DNA of 64,000 nucleotides from Clavibacter michiganensis (GCF_002151125.1 NZ_MDJZ01000005.1:248001-312000), one strand, 5' to 3'. Shown: positions 38,754 to 48,101, counted from the first letter of the stretch. The notes: generated from the sequence alone by a model not told the origin. Made by a program: numbers and translations.

Positions 38754-39872
38754 CTACAGGCGGGCGAACCCGTCGGAGATGATGTCGGCGAGCGCCTCGC
38801 GCTCCTCCAGCGGCAGGAAGGCCGCGGCCGCCGCGTTGAGCTGGAAGGCCTCGTGGTCGTCCAGGTCGTAGGCGAACGCGTCCGTGAGGAGCGCCAGCTC
38901 GCGGCTGATGGTGGTGCCGCTCATCAGGCGGTTGTCGGGGTTCACCGTGACGGCGAATCCGAGCTGGTACAGCAGGTCGAAGGGGTGGTCGGTCATCGCG
39001 TCGCCCCAGGCCTCGATGGCGCCGGTCTGCAGGTTCGACGACGGGCTGAGCTCCAGCGGGATGCCGCGGTCCTTGATCCACTGCGCGAGCGCGCCGAGGG
39101 TGACGAAGACGTCCTCGCCCTCCTCGCTGTCGATCTCGATGTCCTCGGCGATGCGCACGCCGTGGCCGAGGCGGAGCGCCCGGCCGTCGAGCAGCGCGCC
39201 GCGGATGGACTCGAGGCCGTCGGCCTCGCCCGCGTGGATCGTGCGGGGCATCCACTCGCGCGCCAGGAGGTCGAACGCGCCCTGCATGCGGGACGGCGGG
39301 AAGCCGGCCTCGGGCCCGGCGATGTCGAAGCCGACGACGCCGCGGTCGCGGTGGCGGATGGCCAGCTCGGCGATCTCGGTGCCGCGGTCGAGGTGGCGCA
39401 TGGCGCTGACGAGCTGGCCGACGCGGATGGATCCGCCCGCCTCCTCGACGCCGCGCACGGCCTCCTCGATGCCGGACTGCACGGCCTCGACGGCCTGATC
39501 GAGCGAGAGGCCCTGCGCGAGGTGCTGCTCGGGCGCCCAGCGGATCTCGCCGTAGACGACGCCGTCGTCCGCGAGGTCCTCGACGAACTCCCGGGCGACG
39601 CGCGCCAGGTGCGCCTCGGTCTGCATGACGGCGATGGTGACGTCGAAGGTCTTCAGGTAGTCGACGAGCGATCCCGAGTCGGCGCTGGTGCGGAACCACT
39701 CGCCGAGCGCCTCGGCCCCCTGCGCGGGCAGCTCGAGCCCGATCTCGTCGGCGATCTCGACGATGGTCGAGGGGCGGAGGCCGCCGTCGAGGTGGTCGTG
39801 GAGGGAGACCTTGGGGAGGTCGCGGTACGACCCTCCGCCGGGCAGCGTGGAGTCCTCGGGAGCGAGTGTCAT
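38754..39872 (-). CDS. add: adenosine deaminase
   Basis: The product is 372 aa, typical for Add. KVSLHDHLDGGLRP holds the two zinc-binding His, TIHAGEADG the third His and catalytic Glu, LGHGVRI another active-site His, and LELSPSSNLQTGAI and VTVNPDNRLMSGT the last metal-side Asp. It deaminates adenosine and deoxyadenosine to inosines, substrates of DeoD. ATG 39872 sits 6 bases after TAGATT, so it is likely leaderless. Confidence 0.95.
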   Translation of the reverse strand: MTLAPEDSTLPGGGSYRDLPKVSLHDHLDGGLRPSTIVEIADEIGLELPAQGAEALGEWFRTSADSGSLVDYLKTFDVTIAVMQTEAHLARVAREFVEDLADDGVVYGEIRWAPEQHLAQGLSLDQAVEAVQSGIEEAVRGVEEAGGSIRVGQLVSAMRHLDRGTEIAELAIRHRDRGVVGFDIAGPEAGFPPSRMQGAFDLLAREWMPRTIHAGEADGLESIRGALLDGRALRLGHGVRIAEDIEIDSEEGEDVFVTLGALAQWIKDRGIPLELSPSSNLQTGAIEAWGDAMTDHPFDLLYQLGFAVTVNPDNRLMSGTTISRELALLTDAFAYDLDDHEAFQLNAAAAAFLPLEEREALADIISDGFARL

Positions 39873-39878
39873 GGGACG

Positions 39879-39884
39879 AATCTA
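39879..39884 (-). promoter_or_regulatory. -10 box of leaderless add
   Basis: TAGATT on the minus strand, 6 bases before the add ATG. Confidence 0.55.
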
Positions 39885-39885
39885 C

Positions 39886-39891
39886 TAGCCT
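39886..39891 (+). promoter_or_regulatory. possible -10 box of the nucleoside hydrolase gene
   Basis: TAGCCT, one base away from the opposite-strand -10 box of add; the two promoters would overlap. The leader would be about 77 bases, ending with GGAGGA before GTG 39975. Confidence 0.35.
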
Positions 39892-39974
39892 CGACGAGGC
39901 CCGCGACGAGGTCGTGAGCGCACTCATCATCGGCGGGCGAGGCGTCGCGCCGCCCGAGCCCCCGGAGGACCCAC

Positions 39975-40910
39975 GTGCCCGTCAAGATCCTGATCGACTG
40001 CGACCCCGGCCACGACGACGCCCTCGCCCTGATGCTCGCGCACGGCAGCCCCGAGGTGGAGCTCGTCGGGATCACCACGGTGGCGGGCAACCAGACGCTG
40101 GAGAAGGTGACGCGGAACGCGCTCGCGGTCGCGACCGTCGCGGGGATCGACGGGGTGCCCGTCGCCGCCGGCTGCGCGCGTCCGCTCGTGCGGCCCGTGA
40201 TGACGGCGCCCGAGATCCACGGCGAGTCCGGCCTCGACGGGCCGGAGCTGCCGGAGCCCGCCGTGGCGCTCGACCCGCGGCACGCCGTGGACCTCATCAT
40301 CGAGACCGTGATGGCGCACGCGCCCGGCGAGATCACCCTCGTGCCGCTCGGCGCCCTCACGAACATCGCGCTGGCCGTGCGCCGCGAGCCGCGCATCGTC
40401 GAGCGCGTGAGGGAGGTCGTGCTGATGGGCGGCGGATACCACGCGGGCAACCGCACCGCCGTCGCGGAGTTCAACGTCGCGGTCGACCCCGAGGCCGCCC
40501 ACATCGTGTTCGGCGAGGCGTGGCCCGTGACCATGGTGGGCCTCGACCTCACGTACCAGGCCACCGCGACGCCCGAGGTGCTGGCGCGCATCGCCGCCCT
40601 CGGCACGCCCGCCGCGCGGTTCGTCGTCGACTCGATGGAGTCGTACGGCCGCGCGTACCACGACCGGCAGGACTTCCCGAGCCCGCCCGTGCACGACCCG
40701 TGCGCGGTCGCGCGCGTGATCGACCCGCGCCTCGTCTCGGTGCGGCGCGCGCCGATCTCCGTGGAGCTGACGGGCACGCACACGACGGGCATGACGGTGG
40801 CGGACCTCCGCCGGCCGGCCCCCGCGGACTGCACGACGCAGGTAGCGGTCGACCTCGACCACGCGGGCTTCTGGGACGTGGTGGTCGACGCGCTCGAGCG
40901 CATCGGCTGA
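39975..40910 (+). CDS. inosine/uridine-preferring nucleoside hydrolase
   Basis: The product is 311 aa. ILIDCDPGHDDALAL near the N-terminus is the calcium-binding DxDPGxDD signature, followed by GITTVAGNQTLEK and EFNVAVDPEAAHIV. These enzymes hydrolyse nucleosides to base and ribose without phosphate. GTG 39975 has GGAGGA 5 bases upstream. It faces the thymidine phosphorylase operon convergently. Base preference is not predictable. Confidence 0.93.
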   Translation: MPVKILIDCDPGHDDALALMLAHGSPEVELVGITTVAGNQTLEKVTRNALAVATVAGIDGVPVAAGCARPLVRPVMTAPEIHGESGLDGPELPEPAVALDPRHAVDLIIETVMAHAPGEITLVPLGALTNIALAVRREPRIVERVREVVLMGGGYHAGNRTAVAEFNVAVDPEAAHIVFGEAWPVTMVGLDLTYQATATPEVLARIAALGTPAARFVVDSMESYGRAYHDRQDFPSPPVHDPCAVARVIDPRLVSVRRAPISVELTGTHTTGMTVADLRRPAPADCTTQVAVDLDHAGFWDVVVDALERIG

Positions 40911-40973
40911 CGGGCGGCCCGGCCCGCGAGCCGCCCGGGGAGCCGCCCGACCGCCGTCCGCGCGGAACGGCGG
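40911..40973. terminator. tandem hairpins between convergent genes
   Basis: Two stems: cgggcggc/gccgcccg (40911-40937) and ccgccgt/acggcgg (40951-40973). They separate the nucleoside hydrolase gene from deoA, which ends at 40984. Confidence 0.7.
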
Positions 40974-40983
40974 CCGGCGCGGA

Positions 40984-42282
40984 TCAGCCCTCGGCGGTGA
41001 TGCGCTCCCGCACGAGCGGGCCGCGTGGCGCGAACTCCTCCGGGTCGCCGACGCGGTACGCGCCCTCGAGCGACTCCAGGGCGCGGGCGAACCGCGCGGG
41101 CTCGTCGGCGGAGAGCGTGAACAGCGGGTCGCCGCGGCGGACGCGGTCCCCCGGCTTCGCGTGCAGGTCCACTCCCGCCGCGTGCTGGACGGCGTCGCCC
41201 TGGCGCGCGCGTCCGGCGCCGAGGCGCCAGGCGGCGATGCCGAACGGCAGCGCGTCCTGCTGCACGAGCACGCCGTCGCGCTCCGCGGTGACCACTTGCG
41301 TCTCGCGGGCGACGGGCATGGCCGCGTCCGGATCCCCGCCCTGCGCGCGCACGGTGGCGCGCCACGAGTCCATGGCGCGGCCGTCGCGGAGGGCGTCCTC
41401 GACGTCGGCGTCCGGGATCCCGACCGCCGCGAGCATCTCCCGCGCGAGCGCGAGCGTGAGCTCCACGACGTCGGCCGGACCGCCCCCGGCCAGCACCTCG
41501 AGGGACTCGCGCACCTCGTTGGCGTTGCCGATGGCCAGTCCCAGCGGCACGTCCATGTCGGTGAGGAGCGCGGTCGTCGTGACGCCCGCGTCCGTGCCGA
41601 GCTCGACCATGGTGCGCGCGAGCTCGCGGGAGCGGTCGATGTCGGTCATGAAGGCGCCGCCGCCGAACTTCACGTCGAGCACGAGCGAGCCCGTGCCCTC
41701 CGCGATCTTCTTGCTCATGATGCTGGAGGCGATGAGCGGGATCGCCTCGACCGTGCCCGTGGTGTCGCGCAGCGCGTAGAGGCGCTTGTCCGCGGGGGCG
41801 AGCCCGCTGCCGGCGGCGCAGACCACGCCGCCGTGGTCCTTCATCTGCTGGACCATCTCCTCGGTGGAGAGGTCGGCGCGCCAGCCGGGGATCGACTCGA
41901 GCTTGTCGAGCGTGCCGCCCGTGTGGCCGAGGCCGCGGCCCGAGAGCTGCGGCACGGCGACGCCGTAGGACGCGACCAGCGGCATGAGCGGGAGGGTGAT
42001 CTTGTCGCCCACGCCGCCCGTGGAGTGCTTGTCGACCGTGGGCTTGCCGAGTCCGGAGAAGTCGAGCGTCTCGCCGCTCGCGATCATGGCGAGCGTGAGG
42101 TCGCGGATCTCGGTGCGGTCCATGCCGCGGAGGAGGATGGCCATCGCGAGCGCGGCCATCTGCTCGTCCGCCACGTAGCGGTCGGTGTACGCCGCGACGA
42201 GCCAGTCGATCTCGGGCGTCGAGAGCCGGCCGCCGTCGCGCTTGGTGCGGATCAGGTCGACGACGTCGAACGCGGCGCTCAC
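40984..42282 (-). CDS. deoA: thymidine (pyrimidine-nucleoside) phosphorylase
   Basis: The product is 432 aa. VDKHSTGGVGDKITLPL (phosphate site), SGRGLGHTGGTLDKLESIPG (family signature) and SIMSKKIAEGTGSLVLDVKFG (Lys for phosphate) are all present. It splits thymidine, deoxyuridine or uridine with phosphate. GTG 42282 overlaps cdd by four bases. It is last in the nucleoside-uptake operon. Confidence 0.95.
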   Translation of the reverse strand: MSAAFDVVDLIRTKRDGGRLSTPEIDWLVAAYTDRYVADEQMAALAMAILLRGMDRTEIRDLTLAMIASGETLDFSGLGKPTVDKHSTGGVGDKITLPLMPLVASYGVAVPQLSGRGLGHTGGTLDKLESIPGWRADLSTEEMVQQMKDHGGVVCAAGSGLAPADKRLYALRDTTGTVEAIPLIASSIMSKKIAEGTGSLVLDVKFGGGAFMTDIDRSRELARTMVELGTDAGVTTTALLTDMDVPLGLAIGNANEVRESLEVLAGGGPADVVELTLALAREMLAAVGIPDADVEDALRDGRAMDSWRATVRAQGGDPDAAMPVARETQVVTAERDGVLVQQDALPFGIAAWRLGAGRARQGDAVQHAAGVDLHAKPGDRVRRGDPLFTLSADEPARFARALESLEGAYRVGDPEEFAPRGPLVRERITAEG

Positions 42283-42710
42283 GAGCGGTCCCCGTAGGCG
42301 TTCAGCGTGCTCGGCCCGAAGGCGTCGGGCAGCACCTCGTCGATCGTGCGGATCCCCGACACGGTCTCGAGCAGCATGCCCGGCACCGCGTGCTCGAACA
42401 GCAGCTGGCGGCACCGCCCGCACGGCATGAGGATGTTGCCGTCGCCGTCGACGCACGTGAAGGCGACGAGCTGGCCGCCGCCCGTCAGGTGCAGGACGCT
42501 GACGAGCGCGCACTCCGCGCACAGCGTCAGCCCGTAGCTCGCGTTCTCGACGTTGCAGCCGGTGATCACGCGGCCGTCGGTCGCGATGGCCGCGACGCCG
42601 ACCGGGAAGCGGGAGTACGGGACGTAGGCGCGCTCCATGGCGTCGTGCGCCGCCTCGCGCAGCGATCCCCAGTCGATGCCGCCGGACTGGACGGGCTCCA
42701 CGGCGCTCAC
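42279..42710 (-). CDS. cdd: cytidine deaminase
   Basis: The product is 143 aa, a tetrameric-type deaminase. YVPYSRFPVGVAAIA, TGCNVENASYGLTLCAECALV (zinc Cys and catalytic Glu) and MPCGRCRQLL (two zinc Cys) are the signatures. It turns cytidine into uridine for DeoA. The GTG start overlaps the permease gene, and the stop overlaps deoA, four bases each. Confidence 0.95.
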   Translation of the reverse strand: MSAVEPVQSGGIDWGSLREAAHDAMERAYVPYSRFPVGVAAIATDGRVITGCNVENASYGLTLCAECALVSVLHLTGGGQLVAFTCVDGDGNILMPCGRCRQLLFEHAVPGMLLETVSGIRTIDEVLPDAFGPSTLNAYGDRS

Positions 42711-44011
42711 GACTTCACGTAGGGCTTGCCGGCCGCGGCCGGGCCGCGCACCTGCCCCACCAGTCCGGCGACCGCGGCGATGGTCACGACGTACGGCAGC
42801 ATCAGCATGAACTCGCTCGGCACGGGCGACCCGATGACGCCGAGGACGTTCTGCAGGTTGCTCGCGAAGCCGAACAGGAGGGCGGCGAGCGTGGCGCGCA
42901 GCGGATCCCACCGGCCGAAGATGACCGCGGCCAGCGCGATGAACCCCGCGCCCGCCGTCATCTCCTTGTTGAACGCGCCGACGGACCCGAGCGTGAAGAA
43001 CGCGCCGCCGAGCCCGGCGATGGCGCCCGCGAGGGACACGTTCCAGAACCTGGTCGCCGAGACCTTGATGCCCACGGTGTCGGCCGCCTGCGGGTGCTCG
43101 CCCACCGCGCGGAGCCGGAGGCCCCAGCGCGTGTGGAACAGGCAGTACCAGACGAGGAAGACGGCCACGTACATGACGTAGACGATGATCGTCTGCCGGA
43201 AGAGCACGGGGCCGATGATCGGGATCTGGCCGAGGACCGGGATGTCGATCCGGTCGAAGCGCGGCGGCGAGTTGAGGCGCGCCGCGTCCACGGAGAGGAC
43301 CTGCGAGAACAGGAAGCTCGTGAGGCCGGTGACGAGGACGTTGAGCACGACGCCGACGATGACCTGGTCGACCAGGTACTTGATCGAGAACGCGGCGAGC
43401 ACGAACGAGACCATCATGCCCGCGACCATCGCGGACGCGAGGCCGATGAGCGGCTGCCCCGTGATGGAGGCCACCACGGCGGACACGAACGCGCCCGCGA
43501 GCAGCTGGCCCTCGATCGCGACGTTGACGACGCCGACGCGCTCCGAGAGGACGCCGCCGAGCGCGCCGAAGATGAGCGGCACCGACAGCGCGACCGTGCC
43601 CACGAGGAGGCCGGGCACCGGGATCGTCTGGCCCGCGGACGCCCACGTGAGGAACGCGACGAGGAACAGGATCGCGAACACGGCGGTGAACCACAGGGGC
43701 ACCTTCGCCGACCGGCGCACCAGCAGGGCGGACACGACCGTCAGCGCGGCGAGCACCACGGTGACGGCGACGCCCGTGGCGGCGGTCGGCAGCACGAGCG
43801 GCGCGAGCTGGATGAGGTCCGTGCCCGTGGAGAGGCCGAACGTGCTCGACCCCTCGCGGCCGAGGAGCACGAACAGGACGAGCGAGATCACGGTGAAGAT
43901 CCCGAAGGCGACGGGAGCCTTCCAGCTCGTCGCGACGGCGCGCTCGAGGGCGACGGCCGCGGGGTCGTGCGGCGCCGGGGAGGGCGCGGCGGTGGGGGTG
44001 GTCGCGGTCAC
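42707..44011 (-). CDS. nucleoside ABC transporter permease, second
   Basis: The product is 434 aa with about ten helices. GALGGVLSERVGVVNVAIEGQLLAGAFVS is the signature of the YufQ/NupC-type permease, and GIKVSATRFWNVSLAGAIAGLGGAFFTLG follows. It forms the channel with the first permease. GTG 44011 overlaps that gene by four bases. Associated genes indicate nucleosides as cargo. Confidence 0.91.
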   Translation of the reverse strand: MTATTPTAAPSPAPHDPAAVALERAVATSWKAPVAFGIFTVISLVLFVLLGREGSSTFGLSTGTDLIQLAPLVLPTAATGVAVTVVLAALTVVSALLVRRSAKVPLWFTAVFAILFLVAFLTWASAGQTIPVPGLLVGTVALSVPLIFGALGGVLSERVGVVNVAIEGQLLAGAFVSAVVASITGQPLIGLASAMVAGMMVSFVLAAFSIKYLVDQVIVGVVLNVLVTGLTSFLFSQVLSVDAARLNSPPRFDRIDIPVLGQIPIIGPVLFRQTIIVYVMYVAVFLVWYCLFHTRWGLRLRAVGEHPQAADTVGIKVSATRFWNVSLAGAIAGLGGAFFTLGSVGAFNKEMTAGAGFIALAAVIFGRWDPLRATLAALLFGFASNLQNVLGVIGSPVPSEFMLMLPYVVTIAAVAGLVGQVRGPAAAGKPYVKS

Positions 44012-45387
44012 GATGCGATCGCCGCCTTCCGGATCCGGGTGGTGCGACGCGCCTGGCCCGGCGCGGGGAGGCGGAAGACCGCCCGCACGAGCGGGGGTGC
44101 CGCGATGAACAGGACGATGAGCGACTGGACGACCACGACGATGTCGATGGGCACGCCCTCCGCCGCCTGCATCGAGAACCCACCGGCCTTGAAGGCGCCG
44201 AACAGGATCCCCGCGACGAAGACGCCCCACGGCCGGCTGCGGCCGAGCAGCGCCACCGTGATGGCGTCGAAGCCGATGCCCGCGTCGATCCCCGAGCTGA
44301 AGCCCGTGGTGACCGTGCCGAGCACCTGGCTCGCCCCCGCGAGGCCCGCGAGGCCGCCGGAGATGAGCATGGCGTAGAGGTAGGAGTTCTTGACGTCGAT
44401 TCCGGCGACCCGGGCGGCGCTCGGGTTCTCGCCGACCGCGCGGAACCGGAACCCGAGGCCGGAGCGGTTGAGGAGGTACCAGACGACGACCGTCGCGACG
44501 ACGACCACGAGGAAGCCCGCGTGCAGCGAGTACCCGTCGCCGAGGAGCGCCGGGAAGACCGCGTTCTCGGCCATCGCCGGCGTCTTCGGGTTGTTCGAGC
44601 CGGGCGCCTGCAGCAGGCCGGGGGTCCGCAGCAGGTAGGAGATGAGGTAGAAGGCGACGTAGTTGAGCATGATCGTGACGATCACCTCGTGCGCGCCGGT
44701 GCGCGCCTTGAGGAGGCCGACGATCCCGCCCCAGAGCGCGCCGCCGACGACGCCGGCGCCGACCGCGAGCACGAGGTGCACGACGGGCGGCATGTCGAAG
44801 CTGAAGCCGACCCAGCCGGCGCACGCCGCGGCGATGAGCATCTGGCCGCGCGCGCCGATGTTGAACAGGCCCACGCGGAACGCCAGCGCGACGCCGAGGC
44901 CGGCCGCGATCAGCGGGGTCGCGAACGTGAGCGTCTCGGTGAGCGGCTTGATGCCGTTCGCGAAGCCGGGGCGGCGGAAGTTGTAGATCGACCCCTGGAA
45001 GAGCGCGGAGTAGGCGCCGGACGCGGCGTCCCACGCGGCGTCCAGCGTGTCGGTGGGGCGCTGGAAGAAGTAGCCCGCGGCCGTCTGCACGCGCTCGTCG
45101 GTCACGGCGATGAGCAGCGCCCCCACGATGAGCGACAGCACGACCGCGAGCACGGACAGCAGCGCGCTGCCGCTCGCGATCTCGCGGAGGACCTGGCCGG
45201 CGCGCGACCCCTCGGGTCCGTCGCCGGCGCCGGCACCGTCGGCGGTCGCGACCGCGGGCACCCCGGCGGGCGCCTCGGAGCGCGTGGGGTCGCCCACGGA
45301 CGCGGCCTCGCGACCGGAGGCGGGCAGCTGCCCCGCGGACGGGTCCTCGGGGCCCTGGCCCTCGGGACGAGTGGTGTCGTCGGTCAT
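44008..45387 (-). CDS. nucleoside ABC transporter permease, first
   Basis: The product is 459 aa. A polar N-terminal extension of about 70 residues (Pro, Asp, Gly, Ala-rich) precedes about ten helices. ALAFRVGLFNIGARGQMLIAAACAG is the YufP/NupB-type signature, and GENPSAARVAGIDVKNSYLYAMLISGGLAGLAGA follows. ATG 45387 overlaps the ATPase stop by four bases. The long acidic extension is unusual compared with the second permease. Confidence 0.91.
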   Translation of the reverse strand: MTDDTTRPEGQGPEDPSAGQLPASGREAASVGDPTRSEAPAGVPAVATADGAGAGDGPEGSRAGQVLREIASGSALLSVLAVVLSLIVGALLIAVTDERVQTAAGYFFQRPTDTLDAAWDAASGAYSALFQGSIYNFRRPGFANGIKPLTETLTFATPLIAAGLGVALAFRVGLFNIGARGQMLIAAACAGWVGFSFDMPPVVHLVLAVGAGVVGGALWGGIVGLLKARTGAHEVIVTIMLNYVAFYLISYLLRTPGLLQAPGSNNPKTPAMAENAVFPALLGDGYSLHAGFLVVVVATVVVWYLLNRSGLGFRFRAVGENPSAARVAGIDVKNSYLYAMLISGGLAGLAGASQVLGTVTTGFSSGIDAGIGFDAITVALLGRSRPWGVFVAGILFGAFKAGGFSMQAAEGVPIDIVVVVQSLIVLFIAAPPLVRAVFRLPAPGQARRTTRIRKAAIAS

Positions 45388-46925
45388 GCGGTGCGCCCTC
45401 CGGCGGTCGTGGGGGTCGGGACGGATGCGGGGACCTCGCCGGCCATCATCAGGCCGAGCACGTCGCGCGGGGTGTCGCCCGGCACGATGCCGACGATGCC
45501 GCCGCGGTACATCACGGCGATGCGGTCGGCGAGCGCCGCGACCTCGTCGAGCTCCGTGGAGACGACGATGACGGGGAGGCCCCGGTCGCGCGTCTCGACG
45601 ACGCGCGTGTGCACGAACTCGATGGATCCGACGTCGAGGCCGCGCGTGGGCTGGGCGGCGACGAAGAGGCGGAGGTCGCGGCTGAGCTCGCGCGCGAGCA
45701 CGACCTTCTGCGCGTTGCCGCCGGAGAGCCGGCCGACGTGGGTGTCGATGCCCTGCGTGCGGATGTCGAACTCACGCACGCGGTCGCGCGCGAACTCATC
45801 GAGGTAGCCGAGCTTCAGCGATCCGGCGACGACGAATGGCGGGCTGTCGGAGCGGTCGAGCATGAGGTTCTCGGCGATGGTGAACTCCGGGACGAGGCCG
45901 TCCTCGTTGCGGTCCTCGGGGACGAAGCCCACGCCCGCGTCGAGGACGCGACGGACGGAGCGGCCGGTGAGGCGCGTGCCGTCGAGGTCGATGGTGCCCG
46001 TGACGCGGGGCTGGAGGCCGAGGATCGCCTCGGTGAGTTCGGTCTGGCCGTTGCCCTGCACGCCCGCGATGGCGAGGATCTCCCCCGCGCGCACCTCGAA
46101 GCTCACGCCGTCGACGACGACCTGGCCTGCGGCGTCGACCACCGTGAGGTCGCGCACGACGAGGGCGGCGGCACCGGGCGTCGCCGGCTCCTTGGCGACC
46201 GTGAGCGACACGCTCCGGCCGACCATGAGCGACGCGAGCTCGGCGTTGCTCGCCGTGGGCTCGGCCTCGCCGACCACCTTCCCGAGCCGGATGACGGTGA
46301 TGCGGTCCGCGACCTCGCGGACCTCGCGGAGCTTGTGGGTGATGAAGACGATGCCCGTGCCGGCGTCCCGGAGCTGCTTCATGATCACCATGAGCTCGTC
46401 GGTCTCCTGCGGCGTGAGCACGGCGGTCGGCTCGTCGAACACGAGCACCTCGGCGTCGCGCGACAGGGCCTTGATGATCTCGACGCGCTGCTGCACGCCG
46501 ACGGGCAGGTCCGCGACGAGCGCGTCGGGATCCACGTCGAAGCCGAAGCGGGCCGAGATCTCGCGCACCTTCGCGCGAGCGCCGGCCAGGTCGAGCCGGC
46601 CGCCGAGCTTCGTCTCCTCGTGGCCGAGCATGACGTTCTCCGCGACCGTGAAGACGGGGATGAGCATGAAGTGCTGGTGGACCATGCCGATGCCGGCGGC
46701 CATCGCGTCGCCGGGCCCGGCGAACCGCGCCACCCGGTCGTCGAGGAGGATCTCGCCCTCCTCGGCCTGGTACAGGCCGTAGAGCACGTTCATCAGCGTG
46801 GACTTGCCTGCGCCGTTCTCGCCGAGGAGGCAGTGGATCTCCCCCGGCTGGACCACGAGGTCGATGTGGTCGTTGGCGACCAGCGCGCCGAAGCGCTTGG
46901 TGATGCCCCGCAGTTCGAGCTTCAT
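45384..46925 (-). CDS. nucleoside ABC transporter ATPase with two nucleotide-binding domains
   Basis: The product is 513 aa. Domain 1 has LLGENGAGKSTLMNVLYG (Walker A), LPVGVQQRVEIIKAL (signature) and VLVFDEPTAVLTP (Walker B). Domain 2 has a degenerate Walker A (AGVQGNGQTELTEA), LSGGNAQKVVLARE and AQPTRGLDVGSIEF. One full and one weakened ATP site is normal for RbsA/YufO-type proteins. ATG 46925 starts at the domain; GTG 46958 is a possible alternative. Confidence 0.93.
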   Translation of the reverse strand: MKLELRGITKRFGALVANDHIDLVVQPGEIHCLLGENGAGKSTLMNVLYGLYQAEEGEILLDDRVARFAGPGDAMAAGIGMVHQHFMLIPVFTVAENVMLGHEETKLGGRLDLAGARAKVREISARFGFDVDPDALVADLPVGVQQRVEIIKALSRDAEVLVFDEPTAVLTPQETDELMVIMKQLRDAGTGIVFITHKLREVREVADRITVIRLGKVVGEAEPTASNAELASLMVGRSVSLTVAKEPATPGAAALVVRDLTVVDAAGQVVVDGVSFEVRAGEILAIAGVQGNGQTELTEAILGLQPRVTGTIDLDGTRLTGRSVRRVLDAGVGFVPEDRNEDGLVPEFTIAENLMLDRSDSPPFVVAGSLKLGYLDEFARDRVREFDIRTQGIDTHVGRLSGGNAQKVVLARELSRDLRLFVAAQPTRGLDVGSIEFVHTRVVETRDRGLPVIVVSTELDEVAALADRIAVMYRGGIVGIVPGDTPRDVLGLMMAGEVPASVPTPTTAGGRTA

Positions 46926-46961
46926 CGGATCAATCCGTTCGGTGGGTCGGGTGGACACGCG

Positions 46962-46993
46962 GCGGGGGGACCGGCGCCTGCCGATCCCCCCGC
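46962..46993 (-). terminator. intercistronic hairpin between lipoprotein and ATPase genes
   Basis: gcgggggga/tccccccgc with nested cggc/gccg, 14 bases past the lipoprotein stop and inside the operon. Probably a partial terminator or 3'-end protector that keeps binding-protein mRNA in excess. Confidence 0.65.
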
Positions 46994-47006
46994 GGTGCGT
47001 TCGATG

Positions 47007-48101
47007 CTACTTCGTCAGCGACGACGGCGACTCGACGGTGATCGAGCCGTCGACGATGCCCGCCTTGATGGCGTCGAGCTCGCCCGACAGGTCGGACGGG
47101 ACCTCGGACTCGTAGTCGTGGAACGAGGCGATGTCCACGCCGCCGTTCGCGAGGGTGCCCACGTACGGCGTCGCGTCGAACTGGTCGTCGGCGGCCGTCT
47201 TCACGACGTCCTCGACGCCCGAGTCGATCCCCTTGAGCACCGAGGTGAGGAAGAGGTCCTTGAGGTCGGGCGCGGTCTCGTACGCGTCGGAGTCGACGCC
47301 CACCATGACGACCTGCTTGTCGCTCGAGTCGCGGATCGCCTCGCCGGCGCTGAGGAAGATCGGGCCGCCGACGGGCATGATGACGTCCGCGCCCTGGTCG
47401 ATGAGCGTCTGCGCGGCGGTCTTCGCCGTCTGGTTGGCGACGAACTCGCCGGTGAACGACCCGCTCTGGCTCGCGACGTCCCAGCCGATGGCCTTGACGT
47501 CCTTGCCCTTCTGCTCGTTGTAGTACGCGACGCCGTCGACGAAGCCGTCCATGAAGATCGTGACGGTCGGGATCTGCAGGCCGCCGAAGGTGCCGACCGT
47601 GCCGGTCTTCGAGTAGGCCGCCGCCGAGTAGCCCGCGAGGAACGCGGCCTCGCTCGTGTTGAAGGTGATGGGCTTGACGTTCGGGGCGTCGATCGAGGCG
47701 TCGTCGATGATCGCGTACTCGATGTCGGGGTTGGCCTCGGCCGCCTCCTTGGTCGCGTCCGCCAGCAGGAAGCCGACGGTGACGATGAGGCCGCAGCCCT
47801 GGTCGGCCAGGTTGGTGAGGTTCGGTCCGAAGTCGGTCTCGGCGGCCGACTCAACCGTCGTCGGGGTCTCCAGGCCGAGGTCGGTGGCCGCCTTCGTCAG
47901 TCCCTCGAAGCCGAGCTGGTTGAACGACTTGTCGTCGAAGCCGCCCGAGTCGGAGACCATGCAGGAGACGAGGTCGCTCGTCGCCTCACCGCCCGCACCT
48001 CCGGTCGTCGTCTCGGGGGCGGCGCCGCAGCCCGCGAGGATCGCGGTGATGCCGACGGCGGCGAGACCGCCCAGGGCGGCCTTTCGGGTGGTGATGGTCA
48101 C
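47007..48101 (-). CDS. BMP-family nucleoside-binding lipoprotein, copy 1
   Basis: The product is 364 aa. The signal peptide ends in the lipobox ILAGC (Cys at about 25), so it is anchored to the membrane outside. VSCMVSDSGGFDDKSFNQLGFEGL is the Bmp/PnrA nucleoside-binding signature, and VVMVGVDSDAYETAPDLKDLFLTSVLKG is the second-lobe motif. It delivers nucleosides to the permeases encoded downstream. GTG 48101 has GGAGG 6 bases upstream. Confidence 0.93.
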   Translation of the reverse strand: MTITTRKAALGGLAAVGITAILAGCGAAPETTTGGAGGEATSDLVSCMVSDSGGFDDKSFNQLGFEGLTKAATDLGLETPTTVESAAETDFGPNLTNLADQGCGLIVTVGFLLADATKEAAEANPDIEYAIIDDASIDAPNVKPITFNTSEAAFLAGYSAAAYSKTGTVGTFGGLQIPTVTIFMDGFVDGVAYYNEQKGKDVKAIGWDVASQSGSFTGEFVANQTAKTAAQTLIDQGADVIMPVGGPIFLSAGEAIRDSSDKQVVMVGVDSDAYETAPDLKDLFLTSVLKGIDSGVEDVVKTAADDQFDATPYVGTLANGGVDIASFHDYESEVPSDLSGELDAIKAGIVDGSITVESPSSLTK

